A DNA stretch of 64,000 bases from Nguyenibacter vanlangensis (GTDB lineage: Bacteria; Pseudomonadota; Alphaproteobacteria; Acetobacterales; Acetobacteraceae). The notes below the pieces were generated by a model. It ran no database searches and was not told the origin of the DNA. It saw nothing but the letters and a program-made list of their open reading frames with translations. The stretch is from contig NZ_CP152276.1 in assembly GCF_038719015.1 (NCBI RefSeq), positions 2,864,001 through 2,928,000 of the forward strand, written 5' to 3'. The position numbers and the translations under genes are program-made. Below are positions 48,214 through 57,127 of the stretch, piece by piece (within the stretch, counting starts at the first letter, position 1; each line of letters opens with the position of its first letter).

Positions 48214-49197
48214 TTATCCCCATAATTCGGGGATCAGGGGGTGCGCCACGCAACCGTTCGCATAGGCGAAGCCCGGCCGGATATCGTCCGCCTGCAGCAG
48301 GGGCCCGTCCAGATCGACGAAATCGCAGAGCTGGGCGAGGACCATGGCGGGCGCCATGGACAGGGACGATCCGCCCATGCAGCCGACCATCAGGCCGAAC
48401 CCTTCCGCCCTGGCCTGCCGCGCGAGGGCCAGGCCCGCCGTCAGGCCACCGGATTTGTCGAGCTTGATGTTGATCGCCTGGAAGCGGGCCCGTGCCTTCG
48501 GCAGGTCGGCGGCCTGGTCGATCAATTCGTCCGCGCAGAGCGGCACCGGGGACACCCAGCCATCCAGTCCGGCTTCGTCGCCGACCGCGATGGGCTGTTC
48601 GATCAGCACCGTCCCCAGATCCGCCAGCCGCGGGGCCAGGTCCCGTAGCTGAGCGACGGACCAGCTCTGATTGGGATCGACGATCAGCCGGGCGGCCGGC
48701 GCGCCCGCCCGCACGGCCTTCAGGGCCGCCAGGGGGTTTTCGGCGCCGACTTTCACCTTCAGCAGCGGCCAGGATGCCAGCCGTGCCGCGGCTTCGCGAT
48801 AGGCGGCCAGAGGGCGAATCCCGATCGTCCGCGCGGAAAGAACGGGCCGGGCGGCGACGCCGGCGAGGGCGAACGCCGTGGTACCGCCGCGTTTGGCCTC
48901 GAGATCCCAGAGCGCCGCGTCGACGGCCTGGCGCGCGGCGCCGGCCGGCATCGCGCCCAGCAGTCCCATGCGATCCAGCCCCGCCGCCAGGGCCGGGCGC
49001 GCCTGCCGTACCCCGGCCGCCATCGCCGCCACGGTCTCGCCACGGTAATAGACGGGGCAGGCTTCGCCGCGTCCCATATATCCGGCTGCGTCGCGCAGGG
49101 TGACGCGCAGGGTCGGCTGGACCGTCTGCGTGCCGCGCGAGACGGTGAAGGGTTCCGCCAGGCGCCAATCGACCGTCTCGACGGTGATGTCCCTCAT
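48214..49197 (-). CDS. dgcA: N-acetyl-D-glutamate racemase / dipeptide epimerase (enolase superfamily)
   Basis: The 327-residue enolase-superfamily enzyme has the two catalytic lysines in LLKVKVG and NIKLDKSGG. The metal ligands lie in LIVDPNQSW, VLIEQP and CADELI. The family comprises L-Ala-D/L-Glu epimerases and DgcA, the N-acetyl-D-glutamate racemase that works with DgcN. Coupling to dgcN by ATGA makes the DgcA role likelier. Start 49197 begins the conserved sequence. The symbol dgcA is also used for the unrelated dimethylglycine demethylase at 16676. Confidence 0.87.
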   Translation of the reverse strand: MRDITVETVDWRLAEPFTVSRGTQTVQPTLRVTLRDAAGYMGRGEACPVYYRGETVAAMAAGVRQARPALAAGLDRMGLLGAMPAGAARQAVDAALWDLEAKRGGTTAFALAGVAARPVLSARTIGIRPLAAYREAAARLASWPLLKVKVGAENPLAALKAVRAGAPAARLIVDPNQSWSVAQLRDLAPRLADLGTVLIEQPIAVGDEAGLDGWVSPVPLCADELIDQAADLPKARARFQAINIKLDKSGGLTAGLALARQARAEGFGLMVGCMGGSSLSMAPAMVLAQLCDFVDLDGPLLQADDIRPGFAYANGCVAHPLIPELWG

Positions 49198-50246
49198 GCC
49201 AGCAACCGGTCGACCACCGCCTCCAGCCCGAAGCGCAGCGGGTCGCACACCGGCAGGCCGAGCGGCGCCAGGGCCTGCGCGGCCTGCACGGCGTCGGCCT
49301 CGGCCATTCCGCCCGTATTCAGGCTGATCCCGACGAAGCGGGCCCGGGGATTGGTGCGGCGGGCGAGAGGCAGGTAGGCCGCCATCGCCTCTTCGACGCC
49401 GGGTACGGGATAGTCCGGATACCAGTTCGTCGTCCTGCGGCGCGGGTCATGGCAGAGGATCAGCGCGTCCGGCTGGCTGCCATGGAGCAGGCCGAGCGTC
49501 ACGCCCGCATAGGCGGGATGAAAGAGCGCGCCCTGGCCTTCGATCACGTCCCAATGCCCGGGGGGCGCAGCGGGGCTGAGGGATTCCGCCGCGCCGGCGA
49601 TGAAATCCGCCACCACCGCGTCGATGGCGACGCCCTCGCCGGCGATCATGATCCCCGTCTGGCCCGTCGCGCGAAAATCGGCGTCGATGCCGCGTCCACG
49701 CAGGGCGCGGGTCACGGCGAGCGCCGTATATTTCTTGCCCAGCGCGCAGTCGGTGCCGACCGTCAGAACGCGCTTCCCCGCGCGCTTGCGGCCCGTGGCC
49801 ACGGTGAACGCCCGGTCCGCATGGCGCACATCGTGCAAGACGCGCCCCAGGCGACGCGCCGCCGCGCCGATCACCGGATGGTCGGACAGACGCTGGTGCA
49901 GGCCGCTGACGATATCGAGCCCGGCCTCGAGAGCGTCGAGCAGATGGGGAATCCAGCCATCGGGCAGGGCGCCGCCGACAGGAGACACGCCGATCAGAAG
50001 GCTGCGCGCACCGGCGGCGCGGGCTTCGCCGGGACGCATCGCGGGCAGTCCGAGGGTAACGATGGTGCCGGTGCGCCATTCCGCCAGGCAATCCGCACCC
50101 GCCCATTCATGGACGCCGATGCCCGTCTTGGCCTCGGCCGCGCCGGCCGCGTCGCCCAGAAAGACCAGGTAAGGCTTGGCAATGGACCGAGGACCCGAGG
50201 CGGTCGGGGCGCTGTTCCCATGCAAGGCCGGACGATGAGGGGTCAT
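49194..50246 (-). CDS. dgcN: DUF1611 protein, D-glutamate N-acetyltransferase DgcN
   Basis: The 350-residue DUF1611 protein has a P-loop-like GTDCALGKKYTALAVTRAL and family blocks FRATGQTGIMIAGEG and DVIEGQGALFHPAY. DgcN acetylates D-glutamate so that DgcA can racemise it to N-acetyl-L-glutamate. It heads the operon dgcN-dgcA-MFS-mlrC, 83 bp downstream of a GlxA-type regulator on the same strand. Confidence 0.88.
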   Translation of the reverse strand: MTPHRPALHGNSAPTASGPRSIAKPYLVFLGDAAGAAEAKTGIGVHEWAGADCLAEWRTGTIVTLGLPAMRPGEARAAGARSLLIGVSPVGGALPDGWIPHLLDALEAGLDIVSGLHQRLSDHPVIGAAARRLGRVLHDVRHADRAFTVATGRKRAGKRVLTVGTDCALGKKYTALAVTRALRGRGIDADFRATGQTGIMIAGEGVAIDAVVADFIAGAAESLSPAAPPGHWDVIEGQGALFHPAYAGVTLGLLHGSQPDALILCHDPRRRTTNWYPDYPVPGVEEAMAAYLPLARRTNPRARFVGISLNTGGMAEADAVQAAQALAPLGLPVCDPLRFGLEAVVDRLLA

Positions 50247-50329
50247 GGCGTTCTCTGGACTCTGAAACGGTGGCCGGAATTGGCCGATGGCTTCAGCATT
50301 TCATGCGGCGGGACCCGGCTATTGAACGT

Positions 50330-51445
50330 TCAGGCCATAACCTTGTCTGATCTGGCCCTGGCCTCGCGTACGGCGCCCGGTGTCGTATCGAATTCCTGGC
50401 GGAACGTACGGATGAAGTGCGCGCAGTCCGAAAATCCCAGCCGAAGGGCGATCTCCGTGACGCTTTCGCTGGAGTTCTGAAGGAGCCAGCGTCCGTAGCG
50501 CAGGCGCGTCGTCCGGATGAACGCGCCAGGCGATTGGCCGAATTCCTCGGCGAACAGCCGGGAGAGCTGGCGGCGGCTTACATGGACCTGATCCGCCAGC
50601 CATTGCGGAGAAATGGGCCGGACCAGCGATTGCTCGATCAGCAGGACCGCCCGGCGCAGGCGCGGATCGGCGACCCGTGTGTAGCCGAGCGCCTGCGTCA
50701 CCGTCAGCGGCGTGGCATCCGCCCGGTTGGCGACCGACATCTGGTGGATCGTCTTGGTCGCGCGATCGGGCCCGCAATGGCGACGGATCAGTTCGCTGGC
50801 CAGGCTGATGATCGAAATCCCTCCGGCGCAGGTCAGGACGTCACCGTCGTCGATATAGTCGAGATTCGCTTCCGCGCGGACATGGGGAAAAGACTCGCGG
50901 AATTCCTCCAGATGATAAGCGTGCAGGCAGGCCCGCCGCCCATCGAGCAGCCCTTCCTCCGCCAGGATGAAACTGCCTGTGCAGATGCCGATGACCGGCA
51001 CGCCGGCTTCTGCCGCGCGCCGCAGATAGGCGCGCGCGCCCTCGGGCGCCGAGGACAGGCTCCGCAGCAGGCCGCCGATCACCGCCACGTAATCGAAATC
51101 GGCCGGGTCCTGATAGGAACGGTCGGGGCGAACCGTGACGCCGGCGCTGGAACGGACCGATAAACTCGGATCATGGGCCATGATCGTCCAGTCGCAACGG
51201 CGCCTCTGGCTGTTGTCGCCGAAGTCCGCGGCATGACGCAGCGCCTCGACGAGACCGGCCAGCGACATCAGGGGAAACTCGGGCCAGAGCACGACACCGA
51301 TCTTGAGATCGGGGCGGAGGATGGGTCGCGCGTCCAGCCCGTCGATGTCATCGACGAGCTTACGCCCGTGCGAGCGATCGGCACTGCCCGCGGGTTTTCG
51401 CCCGGGATGTCGGTTCGCTGCTTTCATCGGGTGGTCGCGGTCCAT
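50330..51445 (-). CDS. GlxA-type AraC family regulator of the D-glutamate cluster
   Basis: The 371-residue protein has a DJ-1/PfpI-like domain (VIGICTGSFILAEEGLLDG) and a C-terminal AraC HTH pair (ISPQWLADQVHVSRRQLSRL, VTEIALRLGFSDCAHFIRTF). The first 40 residues are basic and not conserved; a start at 51427 is possible. It lies directly upstream of dgcN and most likely controls that operon. It is the third GlxA-type regulator in the window. Confidence 0.87.
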   Translation of the reverse strand: MDRDHPMKAANRHPGRKPAGSADRSHGRKLVDDIDGLDARPILRPDLKIGVVLWPEFPLMSLAGLVEALRHAADFGDNSQRRRCDWTIMAHDPSLSVRSSAGVTVRPDRSYQDPADFDYVAVIGGLLRSLSSAPEGARAYLRRAAEAGVPVIGICTGSFILAEEGLLDGRRACLHAYHLEEFRESFPHVRAEANLDYIDDGDVLTCAGGISIISLASELIRRHCGPDRATKTIHQMSVANRADATPLTVTQALGYTRVADPRLRRAVLLIEQSLVRPISPQWLADQVHVSRRQLSRLFAEEFGQSPGAFIRTTRLRYGRWLLQNSSESVTEIALRLGFSDCAHFIRTFRQEFDTTPGAVREARARSDKVMA

Positions 51446-51678
51446 CTGCGTTCCATTCCGTTACGGACGCAATATTAAGTGCCCGTGGCCGTTCTGAACA
51501 GCGGCGGGATCGCCCCGTGCGGGACGCCCGGGATTCCGGCGGCCCGGCATTGCCGGATCGGGGGTGGCGCGATTGCGGCTGGGCATGGCGTGACGCGGTG
51601 GCGCGGCCTGGAAACCTGCCTGTGCATCGGAGAAGCCATGCATTATCACCAGCCCCGAAACCGTTCCAGCCGGCCTCG

Positions 51679-52047
51679 TTAATTGCCCACGTGAACCATA
51701 ATTTCTTTCAGTTTTCGTTCCAAATTTTCCACAAAATATACCTTCAAATCAAACTTACCTATGTTTGTTAGATATTTATGTGATTTATATTCTCCTGTAC
51801 CTGATATATAATTCAGAAGCGTGTGAAAAATAATCGCAGCCTCTTTTTTATTTAGATTAATTTCGATATTTTCACTCATACACGATGAATATATGTTGTC
51901 CATTTTCTTTATGACGTCCAGAACCTCTCCTGTCTGATAGCCAGTGATCGTTTCGAACTCCCTGCTTGCCCCCAGGATGAGGACGGAAATAAGCAAAGCA
52001 GCACGGATCGAAAGGAATGCATCGGTTGGGAGTTCTAATTTATTCAT
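51679..52047 (-). CDS. AT-rich orphan ORF, immunity-like
   Basis: The 122-residue predicted helical protein is encoded by DNA far richer in A+T than its neighbours (MNKLELPTDAFLSIRAALLI at the N-terminus, LKEIMVHVGN at the C-terminus). I do not recognise a family. Small, acidic-to-neutral, AT-rich genes of this kind in otherwise GC-rich genomes are often immunity proteins of toxin systems, but no toxin gene is adjacent. A tail fragment of a related gene is at 40459. A strong ribosome site is not seen. Confidence 0.55.
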   Translation of the reverse strand: MNKLELPTDAFLSIRAALLISVLILGASREFETITGYQTGEVLDVIKKMDNIYSSCMSENIEINLNKKEAAIIFHTLLNYISGTGEYKSHKYLTNIGKFDLKVYFVENLERKLKEIMVHVGN

Positions 52048-52230
52048 ATTACTGACCAATTTTGAAGTTTTTTACAAAATGCCCATATCCGTCGTCCGGG
52101 CAGAACGCCGTTCTAAAATCGTTAATCGTCGGATTTATAATCGTAACGACTCCATTTTGCTTACCGTGCCGACCCAGCGTCGTCGATCCGAGCGCCGGAT
52201 GCGCAGAGGTGGCCCCCGTCTGTTCCTTTA

Positions 52231-52596
52231 TTATCCTAATGGCTCGATTCGTGTCCCTTCTATCAATTCTGCGAAACCACTAAGCTGGATAAAATAAAGA
52301 TAAAATTCTCCACCATCATCCAGTGATTCCATCGTATTTTTTTCAGGCCAATCTTTTAAAATTTTGTCGACAACATCATCTGGAGATTTTCCGCTGAATA
52401 TTGGAGTATTATTGATTTCATCAAATTCTACGATTTTCCCCCTCTTGAATCCATAAACAAGAAAATCATGAAATCGTCTCTTTTTTTCCATGGAACTTAT
52501 ATGTTCTTTATTTATGCCGGATCTAAAAAAAAGAGATCTTGCGGAGGCGCCGCCGAACCCCTCCAAAGCGTTGTCCCATAATAGATTCTCGCTCAT
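52231..52596 (-). CDS. AT-rich small protein, DUF596/immunity-like
   Basis: The 121-residue protein resembles DUF596-type immunity proteins in layout: an aromatic N-terminal helix region (RSLFF), FHDFLVYGFKRGKIVEF (a helix then a GKI strand), SPDDVVDKILKDWPEKNTME and a closing aromatic strand (GEFYLYFIQLSGF). The match is by eye and weak. ATG 52596 overlaps the LacI stop by 4 bp, so it may be translated with lacI although its base composition is foreign. No partner toxin is visible. Confidence 0.55.
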   Translation of the reverse strand: MSENLLWDNALEGFGGASARSLFFRSGINKEHISSMEKKRRFHDFLVYGFKRGKIVEFDEINNTPIFSGKSPDDVVDKILKDWPEKNTMESLDDGGEFYLYFIQLSGFAELIEGTRIEPLG

Positions 52597-53690
52597 CTGA
52601 ATTGCGGGTGGGCCAGGGAGGTTCGCTGGACCAGTTCGGTTGCCAGGGTCGTGGATCGGCCGGTGGTGTCGAACAGCGTCCGCAGGGCCGCAGCGCCTTT
52701 TTCGGTGAAGGGTTGGCGGATCGTCGTCAGCCCGGTCGCGGCGGCTTGTGGGATGTCGTCGAAGCCGGTGACGGAGAGGTCGTGGGGGATGCGCAGTTTC
52801 CGGCGCGCCGCGTCCGCCATGACGCCGAGGGCCAGGCGGTCGCTCATGGCCAGGATGGCGGTCGGGCGGGTCTTCTTGCGCGCGAGCATGTCGCGGGCGG
52901 CCTGTTCGCCGTTATGCTCGGTGTTTTCCCAGCTTTCCCAGACGGGGATGGTATCGGGGCCAATCCCGGCCTCGTCGAATGCCGCGTAGAAGCCGCGCAG
53001 GCGCTGGGCGGCGGTGCTTTCGCCGATGGTGGCGCGGCGTTCCGGGTCCATGAACCCGCTATAGCCGTCGCGGCGGGTGCGGAGCGAGACGATGCCGACA
53101 CTGCGGTGGCCGGCCCGGACGACGTGGCGCGCCATGTCGCGCGCGGCGGCGAAATCGTCGATCCTCACGACGGGGATATCGGTCCGCCTGGGCTGGTCGA
53201 TGATGACCAGCGGCACCTGGCGGCGCGACGCGGCCGTCACGACGTCGTCATAGCCCGACAGGGCATAGAGAATGAGGCCGTCGACCGCCGCCGAGGCCAG
53301 GACGTCCATCACCGGCTGTCTGGGGGCGGCCGGGCCGGCCTTGGCGCGCACCGGCAGCAGCATCAGGCTGATGCCCTTGCGTTCGCATTCCGTGGCGACG
53401 CCCCGGAGCAGGGCCAGGACGGCGGAATCGGAAAACGCATAGGGCATGTCTTCGCTGAAGACGAAGGCGACCGTGCCGGTGCGGCCGATGCTGAGATGGC
53501 GCGCCAGCGGGTCCGGGCCGGGATAGCCCAGATCTTCCGCGATGCGGAGGACGCGCCGGCGCAGGTCGCCGGACAATTGGTCGGGGCGCGCATAGGCGTT
53601 GGAGACCGTGGCCGTCGAGACGCCGGCGGCGCGGGCGACGTCCTTGAGCGTCAGGCGGCCCGATGAGCGTGAGCGTGAGCGTCCTGGCAT
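52593..53690 (-). CDS. LacI family transcriptional regulator
   Basis: The 365-residue protein starts with a LacI HTH (LTLKDVARAAGVSTATVSNA, hinge LRRRVLRIAEDLGYP) and continues with a periplasmic-binding-type sugar sensor (ILAMSDRLALGVMADAARR, VTGFDDIPQAAATGLTTIRQ). Its effector is unknown. No sugar-uptake gene is adjacent; the GH32 fructanase at 57656 is the nearest carbohydrate gene. The start at 53690 lacks an obvious ribosome site. Confidence 0.88.
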   Translation of the reverse strand: MPGRSRSRSSGRLTLKDVARAAGVSTATVSNAYARPDQLSGDLRRRVLRIAEDLGYPGPDPLARHLSIGRTGTVAFVFSEDMPYAFSDSAVLALLRGVATECERKGISLMLLPVRAKAGPAAPRQPVMDVLASAAVDGLILYALSGYDDVVTAASRRQVPLVIIDQPRRTDIPVVRIDDFAAARDMARHVVRAGHRSVGIVSLRTRRDGYSGFMDPERRATIGESTAAQRLRGFYAAFDEAGIGPDTIPVWESWENTEHNGEQAARDMLARKKTRPTAILAMSDRLALGVMADAARRKLRIPHDLSVTGFDDIPQAAATGLTTIRQPFTEKGAAALRTLFDTTGRSTTLATELVQRTSLAHPQFR

Positions 53691-53726
53691 GGAGGGTCTG
53701 GGTCGGCCCGTTTTGGAGGAGGGAGG

Positions 53727-53853
53727 GATTCTTCTTCTTTCGTCTTCCGAAAAAGAAGCAAAAAGACTTTTATTCGGTAGGGGACTTCGTGCGCACCGGC
53801 AAAAAATCCCCAAACGTCCAAAAGTTTTTTGGTTCTTTTTTTCAAAAAAGAAC
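53727..53853. repeat. A/T-run stem-loop repeat block
   Basis: The 211-bp gap between lacI and the flavoprotein gene contains a TTCTTCTTT...AAAAAGAAG segment followed by GCAAAAAGACTTT. It ends in a perfect 10-bp hairpin GTTCTTTTTT-TC-AAAAAAGAAC (53832-53853). The AAAAAGAAGCAAAAAGACTT string recurs near 63828-63847. The hairpin could terminate the minus-strand flavoprotein transcript. Confidence 0.7.
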
Positions 53854-53901
53854 GGATGGTTTGCGCAAGCGGAGGCAACAGGCGCCTCCCCTTCCACCGG
53901 G

Positions 53902-55161
53902 TCAGGCGGCGGTTTCGAGCGGTTTGTGGGGGATGCTGACGTCGCGGCCGGTCAGCATCATGTTCCAGTAGAGGTTCGGGAACACCGTGGTCTTGAGGAA
54001 CCAGGCGAAGCGGCTGGGCTTGCGCTGGTCGTAGCCGAAGCTGGGGGCCGGGACGCCGCCATAGAGGAATTCGGCCAGGATCACCCGGCCGTACGAGACG
54101 GTCAGCGGGCAGGCACCGTAGCCGTCATACCGGCTGTCCAGCGGCCGTCCGTCGAGCGAGGCCAGCAGGTTGGCGACCACCACGGGGGCCTGGGCCCGCG
54201 CGGCGGCGGCGGTCTTGGCGTTGGCGGTGCCGATGACGTCGCCCAGGCCGAAGATGGTGTCGTAGTGCGTGTGGCGCAGGGTCGCGGGGTCGACATCCAG
54301 CCAGCCGCCGCCATTGGCGAGGGGGCTGGACTTGACGAAGTCCGGCGCGCTTTGCGGCGGGGTGACGTGCAGCATGTCGAAGCTGCGGGTGATTTTGGTC
54401 GTCGTGCCGTCGGGGGCGGTCACGGCAAAGGTGGCCAGGCGCGCGGGCCCGTCGACGGCCACCAGGTCGTGCTTGTACCGCAGGTCGATGCCGTAGTAAT
54501 CGACCATGTCCTGCAAGGCGGGGACGAAATATTTCACGCCGAACAGCGCGTCGCCCGCCAGGCAGAATTCGACCTTCATGCGCGGCAGGACGCCTTCCTT
54601 GCGCCAGTGGTCGGCGGCGAGATAGGCGATCTTCTGCGGGGCGCCGGCGCATTTGATCGGCATGGGGGGCTGGGTGAACAGGGCGGTGCCGCCCTTGAGC
54701 GACTGGATGCAGGCCCAGGTATATTCGACCGTGTCGCGCGAATAATTGCTGCATACGCCGTTGCGGCCCAGCGTGTCCTGCAGCCCTTCGATCTTGTGCC
54801 AGTCCAGTTGCAGGCCGGGGCAGACCACCAGCCGGCGATACCCGATGCGCCGTCCGTCGGCGAGGGTGACGCTATGCGCGTCGGGCGAGAAGGAGGCCAC
54901 GGCGGCGCGCAGCCAGCGCACGCCCTTGGGGATCAGCCCGCCTTCCTGGCGCAGCGTGTCGCGCAGCCGCATCACGCCGGCGCCGACCAGGGTCCAGCCG
55001 GGCTGGTAGGCGTGGATGGTCGCGGGATCGATGATCGCGACCGACATGTTGGGCCGCGCGCGCCGCAGGCGGGCCGCGACGGTGATGCCCGCCGCGCCGC
55101 CGCCGACGATGACCACGGTGAAGCGGTCGCTTTCCGGGATGTCCGGCTGTGTCGGAACCAT
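53902..55161 (-). CDS. sulfide:quinone oxidoreductase-family flavoprotein
   Basis: This 419-residue FAD protein has the FAD motif VVIVGGGAAGITVAARLRRA. Three cysteines fall where sulfide:quinone oxidoreductases have their catalytic trio: Cys137 (NGVCSNYS), Cys171 (PIKCAGAPQK) and Cys351 (YGACPLTVSYGR). AYQPGWTLVGAG is also typical. It would oxidise sulfide at the membrane surface and reduce quinone. The specific activity is inferred from these residues. Confidence 0.85.
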   Translation of the reverse strand: MVPTQPDIPESDRFTVVIVGGGAAGITVAARLRRARPNMSVAIIDPATIHAYQPGWTLVGAGVMRLRDTLRQEGGLIPKGVRWLRAAVASFSPDAHSVTLADGRRIGYRRLVVCPGLQLDWHKIEGLQDTLGRNGVCSNYSRDTVEYTWACIQSLKGGTALFTQPPMPIKCAGAPQKIAYLAADHWRKEGVLPRMKVEFCLAGDALFGVKYFVPALQDMVDYYGIDLRYKHDLVAVDGPARLATFAVTAPDGTTTKITRSFDMLHVTPPQSAPDFVKSSPLANGGGWLDVDPATLRHTHYDTIFGLGDVIGTANAKTAAAARAQAPVVVANLLASLDGRPLDSRYDGYGACPLTVSYGRVILAEFLYGGVPAPSFGYDQRKPSRFAWFLKTTVFPNLYWNMMLTGRDVSIPHKPLETAA

Positions 55162-55285
55162 GGGACATACTCCTGTTGCCTGATGTCCGTATGGTCCGAT
55201 CCTAACACCAATCCCGGTCAGGGCGAGGGGGTGAGCGCCCGTGCGGGTGCCGACGCGGATGCCAAGGCGGGCTTTGCGCCGGCGG

Positions 55286-55594
55286 TCAGGACTTGAACCA
55301 GACTTCGACCGGGCCCTGGAGCTTCATGGTCATGGGGTTGCCGCGGCGGTCCAGCGTCTTGCCGACCGCGAGGCGGACCCAGCCCTCGCTGATGCAATAT
55401 TCCTCGACATTCGTCTTCTCGACGCCCTTGAAGCGCACGCCGATGCCGCGTTCCAGCAGGGCGGCGTCATGATGGGGGCTGTCGGGGTTGACGGAGAGGC
55501 GGTCCGGCGGGGTGTCGGCCGAAGGGGTGGCTTGGATGCCGCTGGGGATGTCGCCCTGGTTGTCGCCCTGGTTGTCGCTGGGGTTATCGTTCAT
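55286..55594 (-). CDS. DUF3297 family protein
   Basis: The 102-residue protein matches DUF3297 (DRLSVNPDSPHHDAALLERG, VGIRFKG-like GIGVRFKGVEKTNVEEYCIS, MKLQGPVEVWF). The N-terminus has a repeated DNQGD. Function is unknown. It is a single gene transcribed divergently from the efflux pump at 55807. Confidence 0.88.
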   Translation of the reverse strand: MNDNPSDNQGDNQGDIPSGIQATPSADTPPDRLSVNPDSPHHDAALLERGIGVRFKGVEKTNVEEYCISEGWVRLAVGKTLDRRGNPMTMKLQGPVEVWFKS

Positions 55595-55806
55595 GAGGAT
55601 GGCCTTTGCGGGTGATGGATCGTGGAGGCTGACATAACCGCTCTGGCGGGCCAATCCAACCACCGCCGGGCCATCGCGGCGCGATGGCGGCGGCGCGGGA
55701 GGGCATGCGCACAGGGACGTGCAGGGCTGCGGAACGGGCCGGCCCGCAGAATAGGATGGACAACAGGCCGTGAAAGATCGACATACGCCCCTGCTGGAGC
55801 GCGTGC

Positions 55807-57069
55807 ATGTCGTATTCCTCTTCTCCCTCATCGTCGTCCGTGGCCTGGCGCCACCGTATTCCCGTCGGGGCCATGCCGGTCTGGATGACCATATTGCTGG
55901 GCCTGATCACCGCCATCGGGCCGCTGGCGACGGATATGTACCTGCCGGCCTTTCCGGCGGTGGATCGCGACCTGGGCGGGGGGCCGGGTTCGGCGCAGAT
56001 CACGCTGGCGGCGTGGTTCGCGGGGCTGGCGGTGGGCCAGTTCTCGCAGGGGCCGCTGTCGGACCGGCTGGGGCGGCGGGTGCCGCTGCTGGGGGGGATG
56101 GCGCTGTTCAGCGCGGCGTCGGCGGGGTGCGCGCTGTCGGACGATTACCAGATGTTCTGCGTCTGGCGGTTTCTGGCGGCGCTGGGCGGGTCGGCGGGCA
56201 TCGTGGTGCCGCGCGCCATCGTGCGCGACATCGCCACCGGGGCGCAGGGCGCGCGGATCATGGCGCAACTGACGCTGGTGTTCGGGTTGATGCCGATCCT
56301 GGCGCCCAGCCTGGGCAGCCTGGTGCTGTCGGTCGGGCATTGGCGCTGGATCTTCTGGTTCGCGGTGATCTATGGCGCGCTGGGGGTGGTCGCCATTGCC
56401 TGGACGCTGCCGGACACGATGCCGCGCGAGCGGCGGGTGACATTGTCGTTTTCGGCGGTGCTGTGGCGCTATGTCGGGATCGCGCGGGAGCCGATGTTCC
56501 TGTCGGCGGCGCTGTTGCAGAGTTTCGCGAGCTTTGTCGTGTTTGCCTATCTGGCCGGGGCGCCGATCCTGTTCGAGCGGATCCTGGGCTTTACGCCCGG
56601 GCAGTTCGGCGCGTTCTTCGGCGTGAATGCCGCGCTGTTCATCGCCGGGGCACAGATCAACAGCCGGCTGGTGCATCGGGTGGCGCTGCATGTGCTGCTG
56701 CGGCGCGGGGTGATCGTGGGGGCCGTGGCGGCGGGGACGTTCCTGCTGTCGGCGCTGGCCGGGGTGGCGGGGCCGGCGCATCCGGTGCTGGTCTGCTGCC
56801 TGATCGGGGTGACGACCGGGTCGCTGGGGTTCGTGAACCCGAACGCCACCGTGCTGGCCTTTACGCGGCATGGGCACCAGGCGGGGAGTGCCTCGGCACT
56901 GATGGGGACGCTGCAATTCACCATCGGGTCGCTGAGCGGCGTGCTGCTGGGCAGCGTGTCGCTGGCGACGCCCGTGCCGATGGCCGCGACCATGGCGGCG
57001 GGGGTGGCCGGGATGGCGCTGTGCACCGCGTGGCATTGGCGGCATGCGGCGGGTAGCGGCCAGGAATAG
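55807..57069 (+). CDS. Bcr/CflA family drug resistance transporter
   Basis: The 420-residue MFS proton antiporter carries TDMYLPAFPAV in helix 1 and GLAVGQFSQGPLSDRLGRR in loop 2-3, both characteristic of the Bcr/CflA subfamily. It has about 12 hydrophobic segments. GGAG stands 7-8 bases before ATG 55807; an internal ATG 22 codons later is an alternative. Substrates of relatives include bicyclomycin, chloramphenicol and sulfonamides; the natural substrate here is unknown. Confidence 0.92.
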   Translation: MSYSSSPSSSSVAWRHRIPVGAMPVWMTILLGLITAIGPLATDMYLPAFPAVDRDLGGGPGSAQITLAAWFAGLAVGQFSQGPLSDRLGRRVPLLGGMALFSAASAGCALSDDYQMFCVWRFLAALGGSAGIVVPRAIVRDIATGAQGARIMAQLTLVFGLMPILAPSLGSLVLSVGHWRWIFWFAVIYGALGVVAIAWTLPDTMPRERRVTLSFSAVLWRYVGIAREPMFLSAALLQSFASFVVFAYLAGAPILFERILGFTPGQFGAFFGVNAALFIAGAQINSRLVHRVALHVLLRRGVIVGAVAAGTFLLSALAGVAGPAHPVLVCCLIGVTTGSLGFVNPNATVLAFTRHGHQAGSASALMGTLQFTIGSLSGVLLGSVSLATPVPMAATMAAGVAGMALCTAWHWRHAAGSGQE

Positions 57070-57127
57070 CCGGTAACGGGAATCGCCGCTAACCGCTTGC
57101 GGCGGGGGGCAGGAGGGGGGAGCCGTC

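Noticed and set aside
51944..52297. Plus-strand ORF across the AT-rich island
   Set aside because: It crosses two minus-strand genes, is Arg/Ser rich and shows no domain.
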